NCBI GenBank assembly: GCA_002102555.1 | Contig: MCFL01000003.1 | Coordinates: forward strand, 62,001 to 126,000 | Length of the DNA: 64,000 bases | Reading direction: 5' to 3' | DNA from: Catenaria anguillulae PL171 | Taxonomy: Eukaryota > Blastocladiomycota > Blastocladiomycetes > Blastocladiales > Catenariaceae | Shown here: in pieces, positions 23,641 through 34,693 of the stretch | How positions within the stretch are numbered: the first letter of the stretch is position 1 | Layout: each line of letters begins with the position of its first letter | Position numbers and translations under genes: made by a program | The notes under the pieces: generated by a model | What the model was told of the DNA's origin: nothing | The model's input: only the letters and a program-made list of their open reading frames with translations | The model's database searches: none

Positions 23641-24480
23641 TTACTCGGCCTTGGCCTTGCCTCCCTTCTTGGCCATTTCTCCGGAACGGAACGCAGCAAT
23701 CTCCTTGTCAATCCTGGCCTGCAAACGGGCCTCCATCTCGGGACGGTACCCGCACAAGAAGAGCACCTCCATCCACACAAACAAGGGCGCCATCACAAAT
23801 GCTTGATGGATCGAGTCGAGGAAGGCCGGAGCACGCTTCTCGAAGACGTAATGCGCTCCAATTTGGAGGATCCAAGAGGCAATGTGCACGTACAGAGCGT
23901 ATGTGTTAGCATCCTTGACGTTGGCCGCGAACCAGCCGGACGTGACAAATTTGAGGAAGAGGACCGGCGCGTAGGTGAGCTGTATCATGGAATAGGAGGG
24001 AACAATGAGAAAAAAAAAAAACCAAGGATGAGACCAGGGGAAGATGGCGTACTGTGGCGAGCGGCTCGAGGATAAGGTAGTAGGAGAGATACGCGAGGCC
24101 AACAAAGAAGGCAGCATTGGCTTCAGGGACCCAGCCTTGGTATGGCGGGATGCGATGGACCTGTGAAAAGTACAGTCCGTGAGCATGCTACACATCAATT
24201 GGGTCTTTCAAAATCCAGGCGAGACGAGCTAATCAACGAACAAAGTCGAGGGGCACAACTTCACCCAAGCCGGCCAACCACACCATCACCGACCACATGA
24301 TCATGGGCACGCAAATGATGTGGACAAACTTGTTCCAGCCATTGTTGTGGTAGGCTCCGTAAAACACGAATTGCTCTACGAGACGGGAAGTGCAGAGCGC
24401 GCGAAAGGTCAAACATCAACCGACGCGACGGTGGTTAGAGGAGGGACTTGTGCCGGACCTTCAATGTTGAAGTAACCCAT
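23641..24480 (-). CDS. MPO1: Mpo1-like ER 2-hydroxy fatty acid dioxygenase (DUF962)
   Basis: Iron-dependent enzyme that shortens 2-hydroxy fatty acids by alpha-oxidation in phytosphingosine breakdown at the ER. Four exons: 24459-24480, 24242-24375, 24053-24160 and 23641-23979, totalling 603 nt (200 aa; yeast 174). Family motifs in order: EQFVFYGAYHNNGWNKFVHI, several membrane helices, VHIASWILQIGAHYVFEKRAP, and PLFVWMEVLFLCGYRPE. The conserved histidines (AYHNN, FVHI, YVHIASW, GAHYVFE) that likely bind iron are present. The last five residues K-A-K-A-E fit a KxKxx ER-retrieval signal. The first exon is only 22 nt and its donor (GTCCGG) is weak, so the first seven residues are less certain. 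Confidence 0.9.
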
Positions 24481-25591
24481 GATGAAGAAAGTAAGAGGAG
24501 GTGAGTACGAGCTGACGGTCGTGCTTGATGGTGATTGCTAGCTATCACTGACGGCGACAAGAAGGGGTCAGTTTGACGCAGTGTGCATGGATAGTGCGAG
24601 CTCCCAGTGCGTCGAGCGAATCGCACGGCGTGCCGTCCCGTCGCAAGTTGGCCAGACGTGAGCGACGAGTCGGCTTCTCAGCCAGGGCAACGGCAGTCAG
24701 ATCGCGTTCAACGAGTACAGGCTGGCGGCTCCGGCAGCGACGGCAATACCAATGCTGGTGGCATAGACAATACATACATGGAGTGGCAAAACGAGCCAAT
24801 TGCATGGGTCACAGATGACACGAGAGAGGAGAGGGATACTTGGGCTGGCTGGCAGTGCGGGAGGCACCCGCCCTGTTTTGAGTGTTTTCTGCCCACCAGT
24901 CACCGTCACGTTCAAAGACTCTTTGCATCGGCCGCGAGACATTGCGTTCGCCACATGACGTGTCACCTGCATCAATTTCATTTCGATCTGTCATGAGAGA
25001 CCGTTGGCTACCGGTACCGCAAAGGCACAGGAGTCTGCAGGGCAAACATGAAGTGCCGGATTTCTCCGACGGCGACCATTCGCACTCATCATTTATCCGG
25101 AGAATGCATTCGCAAGTGGAAGCTCACACCAGGGAGAGCCAAGAGCAGCGCGGCGGCAGAATGGTCCACATGGGGGGGCTGTAACCTACTGGCAAATTGC
25201 ATCTTCTCGCTTGACGCTGGCGCTTATGTATTGCAATTGTTGCCCCAGCCAGTCTCGGCACGGAACTCGTATCCCCAATTCCAGCTCCAGCTTCATGCGT
25301 TGGTCATCCAACATGTCGTTCGATCGGCGACCTCCATTGCCGATCTTTCCTTTCAACTTGCATCATAAAAATAATCAAAATATGCGGTAATCAATCGGTG
25401 CAATTCACGGTCGCACCTCACTCTGCACTCTCCGCATTCCGCCAAGAAAACGCAATTCTACCCACCAAACAAGTACCTGCCCTCGACGACGCTTTCCCGT
25501 TTCCGCCTCCGTCGACCGACCACCGACTTTTTCATCCAACCTGTGACTCCCCCCCCAGCCGACTGGCTCGAGACAACAAATCAGCATCATC
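24481..25591. other. Divergent promoter region, MPO1/Hsp70
   Basis: About 1.1 kb with no supported gene, RNA or repeat. Short open frames look like chance. Confidence 0.5.
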
Positions 25592-28537
25592 ATGGTCAAC
25601 GCCCCGAGCGCCCCGATGCCTGGCGGTAATTCTAGCGCCCCTATGCCTGGAGGACCTTCCACGGCCGCTGCCAGTGCCCCTGTGCGCCATGCCGCTCGTT
25701 ACGTCGTTGCCATTGGTGTGTATCTTCCCTTTTCGTTCGTCACTCTTGCCTCTGGCTGACAACCATCAACTGGTCACCCATTTCTCGATCTGTAGATTTT
25801 GGTACCTCTCACTCAGGATTCGCCTACTCGCACAAGGTTTGTCTCTACATTGCTGACATTCCATTGCATCCAACTCACATTGACTGACTGATCAATCGCT
25901 TTTTGCATGCAACAGGGTGAAGACAAGAAAGTGGAAGCATTCTATACCTGGAAGGCCGCTCCCATGCCGTACGCCAAGACCCTCACGTCCCTCCTCTACG
26001 GCAGCGACGGCAAACCGAAGCTTGGGGCTACGAAGCCCAAGTCCGCTTCTCTCGCATGAAGCCCGCCGAACGCACCCGAGCTCGCTATGAGGAGCGCTTC
26101 AAATTGTTGCTGGACGAGCATTTTGCAAGGACAATCCCGATCGGGCTCGTGGTCGCAACGCTGTGTCGCTCATTGGCGATTACCTCAAGTTCATGAAGGA
26201 GCACATTGTACAAACCATGACGACCAAGTTTGGCCAGCAATTTTCGTTGGCCGAAGTGCAGTGGTGTTTGACGGTGCGCATCATGTGTGCTTTGTTTTCC
26301 CCAGTCTGCTTCTTTTGCTGTGCTCATTCACTGGTGGCATTGGTTGTCATTCAACAGGTTCCCGCCATGTGGAGCGACAAGGCAAAGTTTTTGACTCGCA
26401 AGGCTGCGTCGTACGCTGGCTTGATTGTACGCATTTCTCGCTTTATCTCCCTGCAATGTCATGGTACCACAGGCTGATACATGTGCCGCATTTTTCCAGG
26501 ATGAACCCAATGACCCTCGACTCTCCATCATTCTCGAACCCGAAGCAGCTGCCCTGTACATTGCAACCGAGGATGCCAACATGCTCCAACATGGCGACGT
26601 TTTCATGATTCTCGATGCCGGTACGTTCCCTTTGGTTTCCCTCTTGTCGTAGGTTTTCGACTCGCACACACTTTGCCTACCATCTATTGCCCACCTGGCC
26701 ACTACTCCCGGTCGCCACGACTGGTGGTGAACGGTCGGCAGTAAGCACCCTGCACGACTTGGACTTTTCTTTGCTGTGCCGTCAATTTTGTTGTGCACAC
26801 CACTGCACTCGCACCTCCACTCGCAGACTATGCAGACTTGGACTTTATCTTTCTTTCTTGCGCCATGATTGCGTCGCATGGATTGCCTGCGCTTGCTCTG
26901 GCTTCGAGTCTTGCTTGACCCGAGGTAGATGCGCAGAAGGCGACGCCTGGCCATGGGTCGCGTACTGACTATGCAGACTCTTTTCCCCCTTTCCTTGCTC
27001 CCTGTTCCTGCCGAATCACCCACTTGAGCACTCATATTCCTTGACCTACTTACGCGCACCTTGCTTCATTCCCCTTGCCTCTCTTTCCGTCGTTTTCCCG
27101 GATTCTTTTTGCACACACACCCTTTCTTTCGATTCCTTTTGTCGTTGTAACCTTTTTTTTAGGTGGCGGTACCGTCGATTTGACCGTGCACGAGGTCAAG
27201 AAGGATGAAGGTGGGTCGTTCCGCTTCACTGAAGTCGCCCCCGGTCTTGGTACGCTTTCATTTTTCTTTTGCTTGCCTTACGTCATGGGCCCATTTGTCT
27301 CACCGTGGTCCCCGCATTTGCAGGCAAGAGTTGCGGCGCCACTTTTGTCGACGACAACTTCTCGGCCTTCATGGCTGAAACCCTGGGCGAATCGGCCGCG
27401 CGCTACCTCTCCGATAACCCGCAAGACATGGTGACGGTGAAGAAGGCATGGGAATCGCTCAAGCGCCAGTTTACGGGCACGGTGGGCCAAGGTGAGGATC
27501 TCTCTGTTGGTTTGCCCGGCAAGGTACTTGCGGCCATGACGGACGCGGATCGCGAACGGCTGGCCAAGGTACAGGGCGACGAGTATGAGGACGTGCTCTT
27601 GATTCCCGCCGACAAGATGCGCGCGTGCTTTGAGACGGTGTTTGCCGAGATTGACGATTTGGTCGAGACCATGCTGGACCGGTGTGGGGATCATCGGGTC
27701 ACCAAGATTATGTGCGTTGGTGGGTTCAGCGAGTCACATTGTGCGTTTTCCGTCTTTTTTTTTTAATTCCTCGTGTGCCGTCTCTTCCGCGCTAATCATA
27801 GCTCTCTCAACCATATCCCGACAGTCCTTGTCAACCACATTCGCAACCGCTACGAAGCCGGTCGCAACATCCAAGTGTACTGCCCCGCATCCCCCGGCTC
27901 GGCAGTCGTCAAGGGCGCCGCCTACTATGGCCTCAATCCGTCCGTGATTGCCGCACGTCGTTGCCGCATGACCTACGGGCTTGCCGTGCGCGGATACTGG
28001 GACTCGTCGTTCCCGGACGACAAGCGCACGTGGGATCACTACCAGCGCACATGGATGATTGAGGACAAGTTTGACGTGCTCGTGCGCCGGGGCGAGGCTG
28101 TCGAGGTGGACCGCGTGGTCAAGCGCACCTATTATCCGCCGGCCATTTGGTCCACGTCCATCAAGCTGTCCATGTACGCGACGGTCGAACCCACGCCCAG
28201 GTTTGTGGACGAGCCCGGGTGTTCGGCCATGGGCGAGATCACGGTGCCGCTCAAGTTGGACAAGGAGAGGTCCATCAATGACTACCCGATTCAGATCATG
28301 GTTCAGTTTGGTGCGTCCGAGATCAATGTGCGCGCACGCAACGAAAAGACAGGCGAAGCGTTCAAGGCCGAATTTTCGTATGACATGGATGCGCAGCCGA
28401 GTGTGGGGGAGGGGCAAGCGGGCGAGAATGGCGACCAAAAGGCGCAAGGGACGTCGGGCGCAAACAAGCGGGCGCGCGAGGACGAGGCTGGGAGTGCTGG
28501 GGCGAGTGATGCTACGGGTAAGAAGCGCAAGGTGTAA
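25592..28537 (+). CDS. HSPA12-type atypical Hsp70 with C-terminal nuclear-localisation-like motif
   Basis: Actin-fold ATPase of the HSPA12 subfamily. Exons: 25592-25715, 25796-25836, 25916-26273, 26358-26426, 26473-26620 (or from 26500), 27163-27249, 27324-27740 and 27825-28537, about 650 aa. Phosphate-1 motif VVAIDFGTSHSGFAYS spans exons 1-2. Phosphate-2 motif ILDAGGGTVDLTVHEV spans the 542-nt intron 5. KIMCVGGFSESHFLVNHI is the adenosine motif. LEPEAAALY and KAASYAGLI match HSPA12. The usual Hsp70 substrate-binding half is replaced by an HSPA12-like beta region and a charged tail ending in KKRKV. Two one-base gaps, near 26020 and 26125, must be bridged to restore GYEAQVRF and SLIGDYLKFMKEHI. 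Client and role are unknown. Confidence 0.88.
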
Positions 28538-29241
28538 GTTTATCAAGGTTTTGTTGATTGGATTTGTGGCCGAGCTTACGCTGACATGTATCGTTTGGTT
28601 TCCTTTGTCTTTTCCTTCGGAGATGCGTTTTCCACCGTCATCTCATATTTACATTGTTCTGTTCCAAGTCAACTGTCGCCTGCGTGGCTTGAGAGTGTAG
28701 GCCTTCTTTGATTAGTGTGTGAGGCTGTCAAGCTCGCCTGTTCTGCTGGAGTCAGACGAAACCGTCGGGAGGGCATTGAGGTGTATATGTACACTTCGTC
28801 TTTTGTTTTTCAAACGGTTAACACGCAGCCCTTAGTCAACGCAATAACGCAATGCGCTCGAGAGCCGTTCTGCTGTGTAAAGAGGAGGCAAGCTGGGAGA
28901 CGGATATGCCACAGCGATCATCCGCGCTTCCGGCGGAAACGCGACTGCTTCTCACACGATCCTCCTGAGCTGACACATCGTTCGTGAGACACGTTCTTCT
29001 TTGCAGCAGAGCGGTAAGTCATGTGCGGCAATGTCTAAGAAATACGATGCTTGCAGTTCGTGGGGGCAAACCGAGCTCGGGTATAAAACCCAGGCGCTCC
29101 CCTCGCTCTTCCTCCGAGTCTCCTTCACTTGCACCTTCATGCAACAGCATCGCCGCTGCATCAGCATCAGCATCTGTACACCACATCAGTTAATCGAAAG
29201 CCGAGTCAGTCACACCTCTGTCACCTCAACTCACCATCACC
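28538..29241. other. Intergenic region with NmrA-like promoter
   Basis: 3' end of the Hsp70 gene and promoter of the next gene. No additional gene seen. Confidence 0.55.
29082..29088 (+). promoter_or_regulatory. TATA box of the NmrA-like gene
   Basis: TATAAAA in a GC-rich context, 154 bp before the start codon, the best TATA match in this spacer. Confidence 0.55.
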
Positions 29242-30412
29242 ATGTCTCAAAAGCTTCCCATCATTGCTGTCGTCGGTGCCACTGGGGTGCGTCAGTCGTT
29301 GCTGATTCCATATCTCGATCACCCATTCTGACCGACGATTACCGCGCTTTATGTGCCTCAGGCTCAGGGCGGATCTGTCGCCAAATCAGTTCTTGCGACG
29401 GGCAAATGGACTGTGCGCGCCTTGACCCGCAACACGGAATCGTCGGCCGCTAAGGCTCTCGCTGCTCAGGGAGCCATTCCCGTCAAATGCGATATCGACA
29501 ACAAGTCGGATCTGGCCAACGCCTTCAAGGACGCCACTGCAGTGTTTGCGCTTACCAACGTACGTTCCTGTTTGACGCTGCTACGTGATTCCGCATCTTC
29601 CCCTGCTGACCGGCTACATTGGAATACTTGTACTCCTCAGTTTTGGGACCAAAGTACACTTGCCAAGGGCGATCTGGACTTTGAGCTCCATCAAGGCAAG
29701 GCCATGGCCGATGCCGCAAAGAATTCAGGCGTCAAGCACATCATTTGGAGGTACGGCAAGACTCCCTTTTACTCTCACACCGACGTTATGGGGTTGACAA
29801 TTGTTGCCGTACCACAGTTCGCTTGCCAACTCGGAGGCCGTGTCCGGCGGCAAAATCAACTCGCACCACTTTACCAACAAGTTCAAGGTCGAGGAATACA
29901 TTCGCTCGATCGGGCTGCCCGCTGCATTTGTCTACGCGGGCTTCTACATGGCCAACTTGAGCTCTCATTTCACCCCCAAGCGCGGCACCGACGGGACCGT
30001 GACGTGGTCGACCGCCATCGACTCGCGCGTGTCTCTGCCGCTTGCGCACCCGGCAACCGACATGGGCCCGCTCGTCGTCAAAATCCTCGAGCGCTGGGGC
30101 ACGCACCCGGAGGGCCGCCGTGTTCCACTGTGCTCGGAATCGCTCACATTCCCCGAGATTGTTGCCCAGTACGGTAAAGTGCATGGCCTCAAGACCGCTT
30201 ACAAGGTGGAGCCGATTCCCGAGCAGGCGCGCGAGGGGCTCAAGCATGCGCCTGGAGGGCATATTCAGTTGTCCATGATTGCCATGCTCGACTTCTTTAA
30301 TGCGCATGGTTACTGGGGTGGCGTGGACAAGACGCCAGAGTGGACCGTGTTGGATTCGCCGACGATCAAGTGGGCCGAGTTTTGCAAGGAAATCAAGGTT
30401 GCTGCTGAATGA
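29242..30412 (+). CDS. NmrA-like atypical short-chain dehydrogenase-fold protein
   Basis: Rossmann-fold NAD(P)-binding protein of the NmrA/HSCARG group, often redox sensors rather than enzymes. Exons 29242-29286, 29362-29559, 29641-29750 and 29818-30412 total 948 nt (315 aa), the family length. The nucleotide-binding motif VVGATGAQGGSV sits across the first splice (GxxGxxG). VRALTRN and CDIDNKSDL follow as in NmrA. VKHIIWSSLANSEAVSGGK then aligns with the NmrA core, where canonical dehydrogenases would have a YxxxK catalytic pair; that pair is not obvious here. No signal peptide, so probably cytosolic or nuclear. Target unknown. Confidence 0.9.
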
Positions 30413-30779
30413 GTGGGTTTTTTTTTGTCAATGTGCATATGTAGTGGTCTAGGGCGACAAATCTGGAATGTACCTATCGTCTGAGTTTACCTTAGCTCCA
30501 ATCCGTTTCCAACGTTGGTTCGGGCGTCATGGGCAGAGTCAACTTCTTACGGATCTTCCCCTAGACCAATGGCTCGTTTGAGATAAGTCAGTCCTCAGTA
30601 CGGTGTGGTGACAAGGTCGCTTTGCGCTACATATGTACAGATCGTGCGTCTCGCTGTGGGAACGAATTGAACAGCTGACATGGGATGTGGCCTCGCGAGA
30701 CATCATGATGACTCAGTTCTTCAGCGAGGCCATGGCTATTCAAAGTCGTGAAGGTATACAACGACCAATCCATGGAATC
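30413..30779. other. Intergenic region
   Basis: Spacer between two same-strand genes. The methyltransferase frame is open up to 30633, but this part reads as non-coding. Confidence 0.5.
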
Positions 30780-31748
30780 ATGACGGGAACTTCAAGCAAA
30801 CGCAAAGAGCCCAATGCCCGCCGAGCGAAAAAGGCTGCAAAAAAAGTTGCGGCCAAATCATCTTCGGAATCGAGTCCAAACTTGAGCCATCCACCAGTGT
30901 ATCTGTCCTACACACTCCGAGGCTACGAAGACGGCCAGCGGTTTGAGCGCACTTTGACGTCGCTCGACCGATGGGCTGCTCAAGCCGCCGATACGCTCTC
31001 GGTCAACCTGTCCACTCGTCCGCTTCCCCTTCTCAAGTCTGCGAACGACTACGACGATGAACTCGACACCAGCTGCGACAGCCCACTCGCTAATCATTCG
31101 GCCGAGCCCGCACTCCTCCCCGACCTCTCAGTGACCCTCCGTCAAAAGTCTTCTGTCTTCATCGGCGGTCAAATCTGGGACACGAGCTTTGTCCTCTCGT
31201 GCTGGTTCTACGCCCGCCAGGCTCTCGGCAAGGTTGATGTTGGCGGGCTCAAGATCTGCGAGGTGGGCGCCGGCATCGGCTTGCTCTCGTTAACCCTCGG
31301 CGCGCTGGACGCACATGTCACGACCACGGATCTTGCCGAGGTTGTTCCCATTCTGCAGGGCAATCTGGACCTGAACCCGGCCATTTCCCGGTCAGTTGTT
31401 GCACATGCGGTTGACTGGGGCGATGCAAACGCACCGCCACCGCCAGGATATCCATTCGATCTGATCGTTGCGTGCGACTGCATCTACTCGGAAGTGTCGA
31501 GCTCGGACTTGGCGCTGTGCCTAGCGCGGCTTTGTTCGCCGAAAACGGTTGTTTATGTCGTGAGCGAGGTGCGCAACGAGTCGATTCAGGCAGCGTTTGC
31601 GGCGTCGATCGAGCCGCTATTTGATGTGGCGTTCAAGAATGTCCAGGAAGAGATGTGGCCCTTTATCCCTCCAGAGTTGAGGTCGCATCAGATGCGGTTC
31701 TACGTCTTGACGCCCAAAAAGCAGAGCGGCGAAAAGCATTTGGTTTGA
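30780..31748 (+). CDS. METTL21/Efm-type protein lysine methyltransferase
   Basis: SAM-dependent methyltransferase of the Methyltransf_16 family, which modifies lysines on translation factors and chaperones. Intronless. I start at the Met followed by a Lys/Arg-rich leader (TSSKRKEPNARRAKKAAKK); an upstream in-frame Met exists at 30633. Family features in order: GGQIWDTSFVLSCWF, motif I ICEVGAGIGLLSLTLGALDA, the acidic SAM-binding TTTDLAEV, and FDLIVACDCIYSE as post-motif II. The leader could act as a nucleolar signal. Substrate cannot be inferred. It converges on the chromodomain gene with 148 bp between stops. Confidence 0.9.
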   Translation: MTGTSSKRKEPNARRAKKAAKKVAAKSSSESSPNLSHPPVYLSYTLRGYEDGQRFERTLTSLDRWAAQAADTLSVNLSTRPLPLLKSANDYDDELDTSCDSPLANHSAEPALLPDLSVTLRQKSSVFIGGQIWDTSFVLSCWFYARQALGKVDVGGLKICEVGAGIGLLSLTLGALDAHVTTTDLAEVVPILQGNLDLNPAISRSVVAHAVDWGDANAPPPPGYPFDLIVACDCIYSEVSSSDLALCLARLCSPKTVVYVVSEVRNESIQAAFAASIEPLFDVAFKNVQEEMWPFIPPELRSHQMRFYVLTPKKQSGEKHLV

Positions 31749-31896
31749 GCTTGAGTCGTCGGCGTAGAAAATGTATTGCCCCTTTTGCGCGAGTCCATGT
31801 ATACTGTGTAGCATGATTGCATTGAACATTGAATACACACATCAAAACTCATCACATCCTGAAACATTACAGAAACTCCAGTATTCACAACAGAAA

Positions 31897-34317
31897 TCAA
31901 ATGTCTTCTGGCCCTACGGACCACCTCTTTGGCGTGAAGGTCTGCACAAGACTCGTCAACAAGCCGCCCACACCTTGTTGGCCAGTGGGAGTCACCCTGG
32001 CCGATGATTCCGGTAAGTGTTGCGAAGTCGAAACCGGAGACACACTGGACCGGGCCAATGTCTGCGATGCACCGGGCATGATGGCTTCGCGCTCGGCGTC
32101 GCTATCGCTTTCACCCGATCCGTACAGTGTCAGCTTGGGCCTTGCCGCGAGCGTGGGAGACGTGAGCGGTGCGGTCGGCCGTGTATCCACCTTGGACGGC
32201 GAGTCCATGGGCTGTTGCGACGACTCGCGCACGAATCGAAAATGGGCGGATGAAGGAGTGGCAGATGGTGTCGCGCCAGAGGCCAAATCGACATCGGACG
32301 CATCCAGCAGTCTCCCCTCGTGCTCCTCTTGTTCTCCTAGCTCGTCTGCCTCGTCAAGCTGATCCGCCGAGTTGGCAGTGACCCGATCCTCACCGTCATC
32401 AGAGTCGCTGGTTGAGCCGTCATTCACCTGCGGCAAAGACACCGCTCGCGGCGATCGAAATACGTCGTGCGCCAATAGCATCCGCTGGCTTGCTGGCACG
32501 GCCGCCTGTGACGCGGCCGCCATTTCCTCTGTCGGAATCACCACTCTCATATTCAACAAAAACTCTGCCGCCACGGACGGCGCACGGCGAATCAAGTTGC
32601 CCAACGATACCCTTGCCTCGGACCCATCCTTGTACTCTACGTAAACGAGCGGATCGGCCGCTCGGGCTACGCCATCTTGGGCCAGTGCCGCTTGCGTCTC
32701 TGGGCTGGTGTCGTCAAATCCGACCACTTGGCTGATTTGAGCCTCGTACTTGCGATCAAACACCCATTGCATGATTTCGTGCTCGGGAATGGGCACGAGC
32801 AGCTCGGCGAGGCTGTGGTGCATGCCCGCCAGCGGGTGGGGCACGTCCGGGTCCTCGTCAAGCTCCTCATCGTCATCGTCAACGTCCTCATGGCCATCGT
32901 CGGCATCGTCGCCGACATCTTGATCGCCGTCGACCCGAGATGCGTCTCGGTGATTAGTGCCGTTGGTGTGTGCCAGTGCAAGCGGCAACGGGCCGTCTCC
33001 ACCACCATGACCATGCTGCGACGGCGACGGCCGAATGTAGGACGACTCATCGGGCGGATGAATATTGCGCGCGGCAAGCATTTCGACGAGTTCGGGTTCC
33101 GTGAGCTGGTTGAGCATGCGCATGACCTCGGTCGAAAAGCGGGGTTCCGGTTTGGGCGAGTCGCGCGATTCGAGAAATGCAAAGATTGCGTCCTGGTCCA
33201 TGTCGGCGATTCGTTGGGCGATGTCGTTGCGAGATGGTGACAACGGACCGGAGGCAGCGGAAATCGAGGAGGTCGAGGCACCGTGACGCTCGGTGGCAGG
33301 TGGGGATGGTCGAGGGCGCGGTGGTGGTGTGGATGTGCGTGGGCGTGTGGGCGGGAGGACTGCCGTCAGGCGAATGCCGTCGTCGCCATTGTCATCGTCG
33401 ACCGGAAAGGCAAAGTCATCGATAGGAGGACAACGATCCACGTCCATCTCCGTATCCATGTCCTTGGCGTCCGTGTCGACCGACGACCCGCGAGTATCTC
33501 GCTCCTTGCGCGTGACGAGCCGGCGAAGCTTTTCCGGTCGACGATCCGGGGCCCCGTTGGGCGCCAGCGACGTTATCTTTTTCATGGGTGGCGGCACGGC
33601 CGTACGCTTGGATCGAATGGCCGTGGGCAATGACTCGGCCGCCGTTGACGACATTGGCCCACCGCCATCATCATCCACATCCATATGATCGTGCTCCTCA
33701 TCCTCCAGGTTCGGCTCCTCCTCAATCTGCGCTTGGCCACTGCTCATTTCCCGCACAAACTTTCTCTTGGCCTCCTCGTACTGCTTCTTTGCCTTCTCAT
33801 ACCTCTGCTTTTCCATTGCACACATCTCCTCAGCCTCTCTCATGCGATTATCCGCGTAGCTGTCCCAATACGCCTCAATCAGCGACTTGTCGAGCACGTT
33901 GCGGTCATACTCCCAAGTATTCTGGCTCTCCGGGTACCCCTCCCACTTGATCCAGTACTGATAATGCCCGTCCTTGGCCTTGCGGTGTTTGCAGATGGCT
34001 TCGACCGTGTACACGGGCAGGGCGGCGTCGTCGTCGTCCGAGACGTCCACGTAGACGACGGATGCGCGGCGCTTTTTTGTGCCGGCAGATGCGGCGGAAG
34101 AGGATGGCTTTGGAGTGGATTTGGACGAAGCCGAGGCCGACTTGGCGGGCGGGAGAGAGGTCGAGGGCCGCTTGGCGGGCGTTTTTGGACGGGCGCTGTA
34201 GGATTTGCTGGCTGGCGAGGTCGGTGAGGAGGAATGCGCGGCGGCAGCGGCATCAGGGGTGTTTGTGCTGGTCGAGCCTAGCTTGCGGCGCTTGGATTGG
34301 TACGATTGAAGGGGCAT
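31897..34317 (-). CDS. HP1-like chromodomain protein with possible divergent chromoshadow domain
   Basis: An 806-residue intact intronless frame. The chromodomain lies at about residues 102-155 (YTVEAICKHRK, YWIKWEGYPESQNTWEY), with the aromatic-cage residues Tyr103, Trp122/Trp125 and nearby acidic residues, so it probably reads methylated histone lysine. Upstream is a Lys/Ser-rich disordered tail (KKRRASVVYVDVSDDDD). A long acidic and Ser/Pro-rich middle follows. Around residues 540-630 a stretch with ISQVVGFDD, VYVEYKDGSEARVSLGNLI and APSVAAEFLLNMRV has the pattern of a chromoshadow fold, though it is weak. The length is several times that of classical HP1. Nuclear, heterochromatin-type role likely. 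Confidence 0.88.
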   Translation of the reverse strand: MPLQSYQSKRRKLGSTSTNTPDAAAAAHSSSPTSPASKSYSARPKTPAKRPSTSLPPAKSASASSKSTPKPSSSAASAGTKKRRASVVYVDVSDDDDAALPVYTVEAICKHRKAKDGHYQYWIKWEGYPESQNTWEYDRNVLDKSLIEAYWDSYADNRMREAEEMCAMEKQRYEKAKKQYEEAKRKFVREMSSGQAQIEEEPNLEDEEHDHMDVDDDGGGPMSSTAAESLPTAIRSKRTAVPPPMKKITSLAPNGAPDRRPEKLRRLVTRKERDTRGSSVDTDAKDMDTEMDVDRCPPIDDFAFPVDDDNGDDGIRLTAVLPPTRPRTSTPPPRPRPSPPATERHGASTSSISAASGPLSPSRNDIAQRIADMDQDAIFAFLESRDSPKPEPRFSTEVMRMLNQLTEPELVEMLAARNIHPPDESSYIRPSPSQHGHGGGDGPLPLALAHTNGTNHRDASRVDGDQDVGDDADDGHEDVDDDDEELDEDPDVPHPLAGMHHSLAELLVPIPEHEIMQWVFDRKYEAQISQVVGFDDTSPETQAALAQDGVARAADPLVYVEYKDGSEARVSLGNLIRRAPSVAAEFLLNMRVVIPTEEMAAASQAAVPASQRMLLAHDVFRSPRAVSLPQVNDGSTSDSDDGEDRVTANSADQLDEADELGEQEEHEGRLLDASDVDLASGATPSATPSSAHFRFVRESSQQPMDSPSKVDTRPTAPLTSPTLAARPKLTLYGSGESDSDAEREAIMPGASQTLARSSVSPVSTSQHLPESSARVTPTGQQGVGGLLTSLVQTFTPKRWSVGPEDI

Positions 34318-34693
34318 GGTTGCTGAACAATTGTTGGATGGACGTGATCAGCCGGCCAGGAAGAAAGTGGCAGTCGTTGGCGTCGGCAAACTTGAAGGAG
34401 TCGTGAGTTGATGGCACAGGCGGTCAGGAATTGCAAAGACGAGCGATATTGCGCCAAGTATTCATGTCCATGATGATGTTGCGGCAAACGCAATCCTTGA
34501 TTCTTTGGATGCCTTGATATTTACCTGCAGTATCTCTCGACCACGACCGACTTACATATTTCCTGAATCGTGGAGTTGGTGACTGACAGTGCTCGTCCTG
34601 GATAAATATGTGGAGCTTAAAGCTACTCGCGGGCAATACTTACATGTAAAACATGTTTCTGGGAAACTAGGGTCAATTGAATCCAGTATACAA
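34318..34693. other. Spacer between UBR7-like and chromodomain genes
   Basis: Same-strand spacer; nothing supported beyond a likely promoter for the chromodomain gene. Confidence 0.5.
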
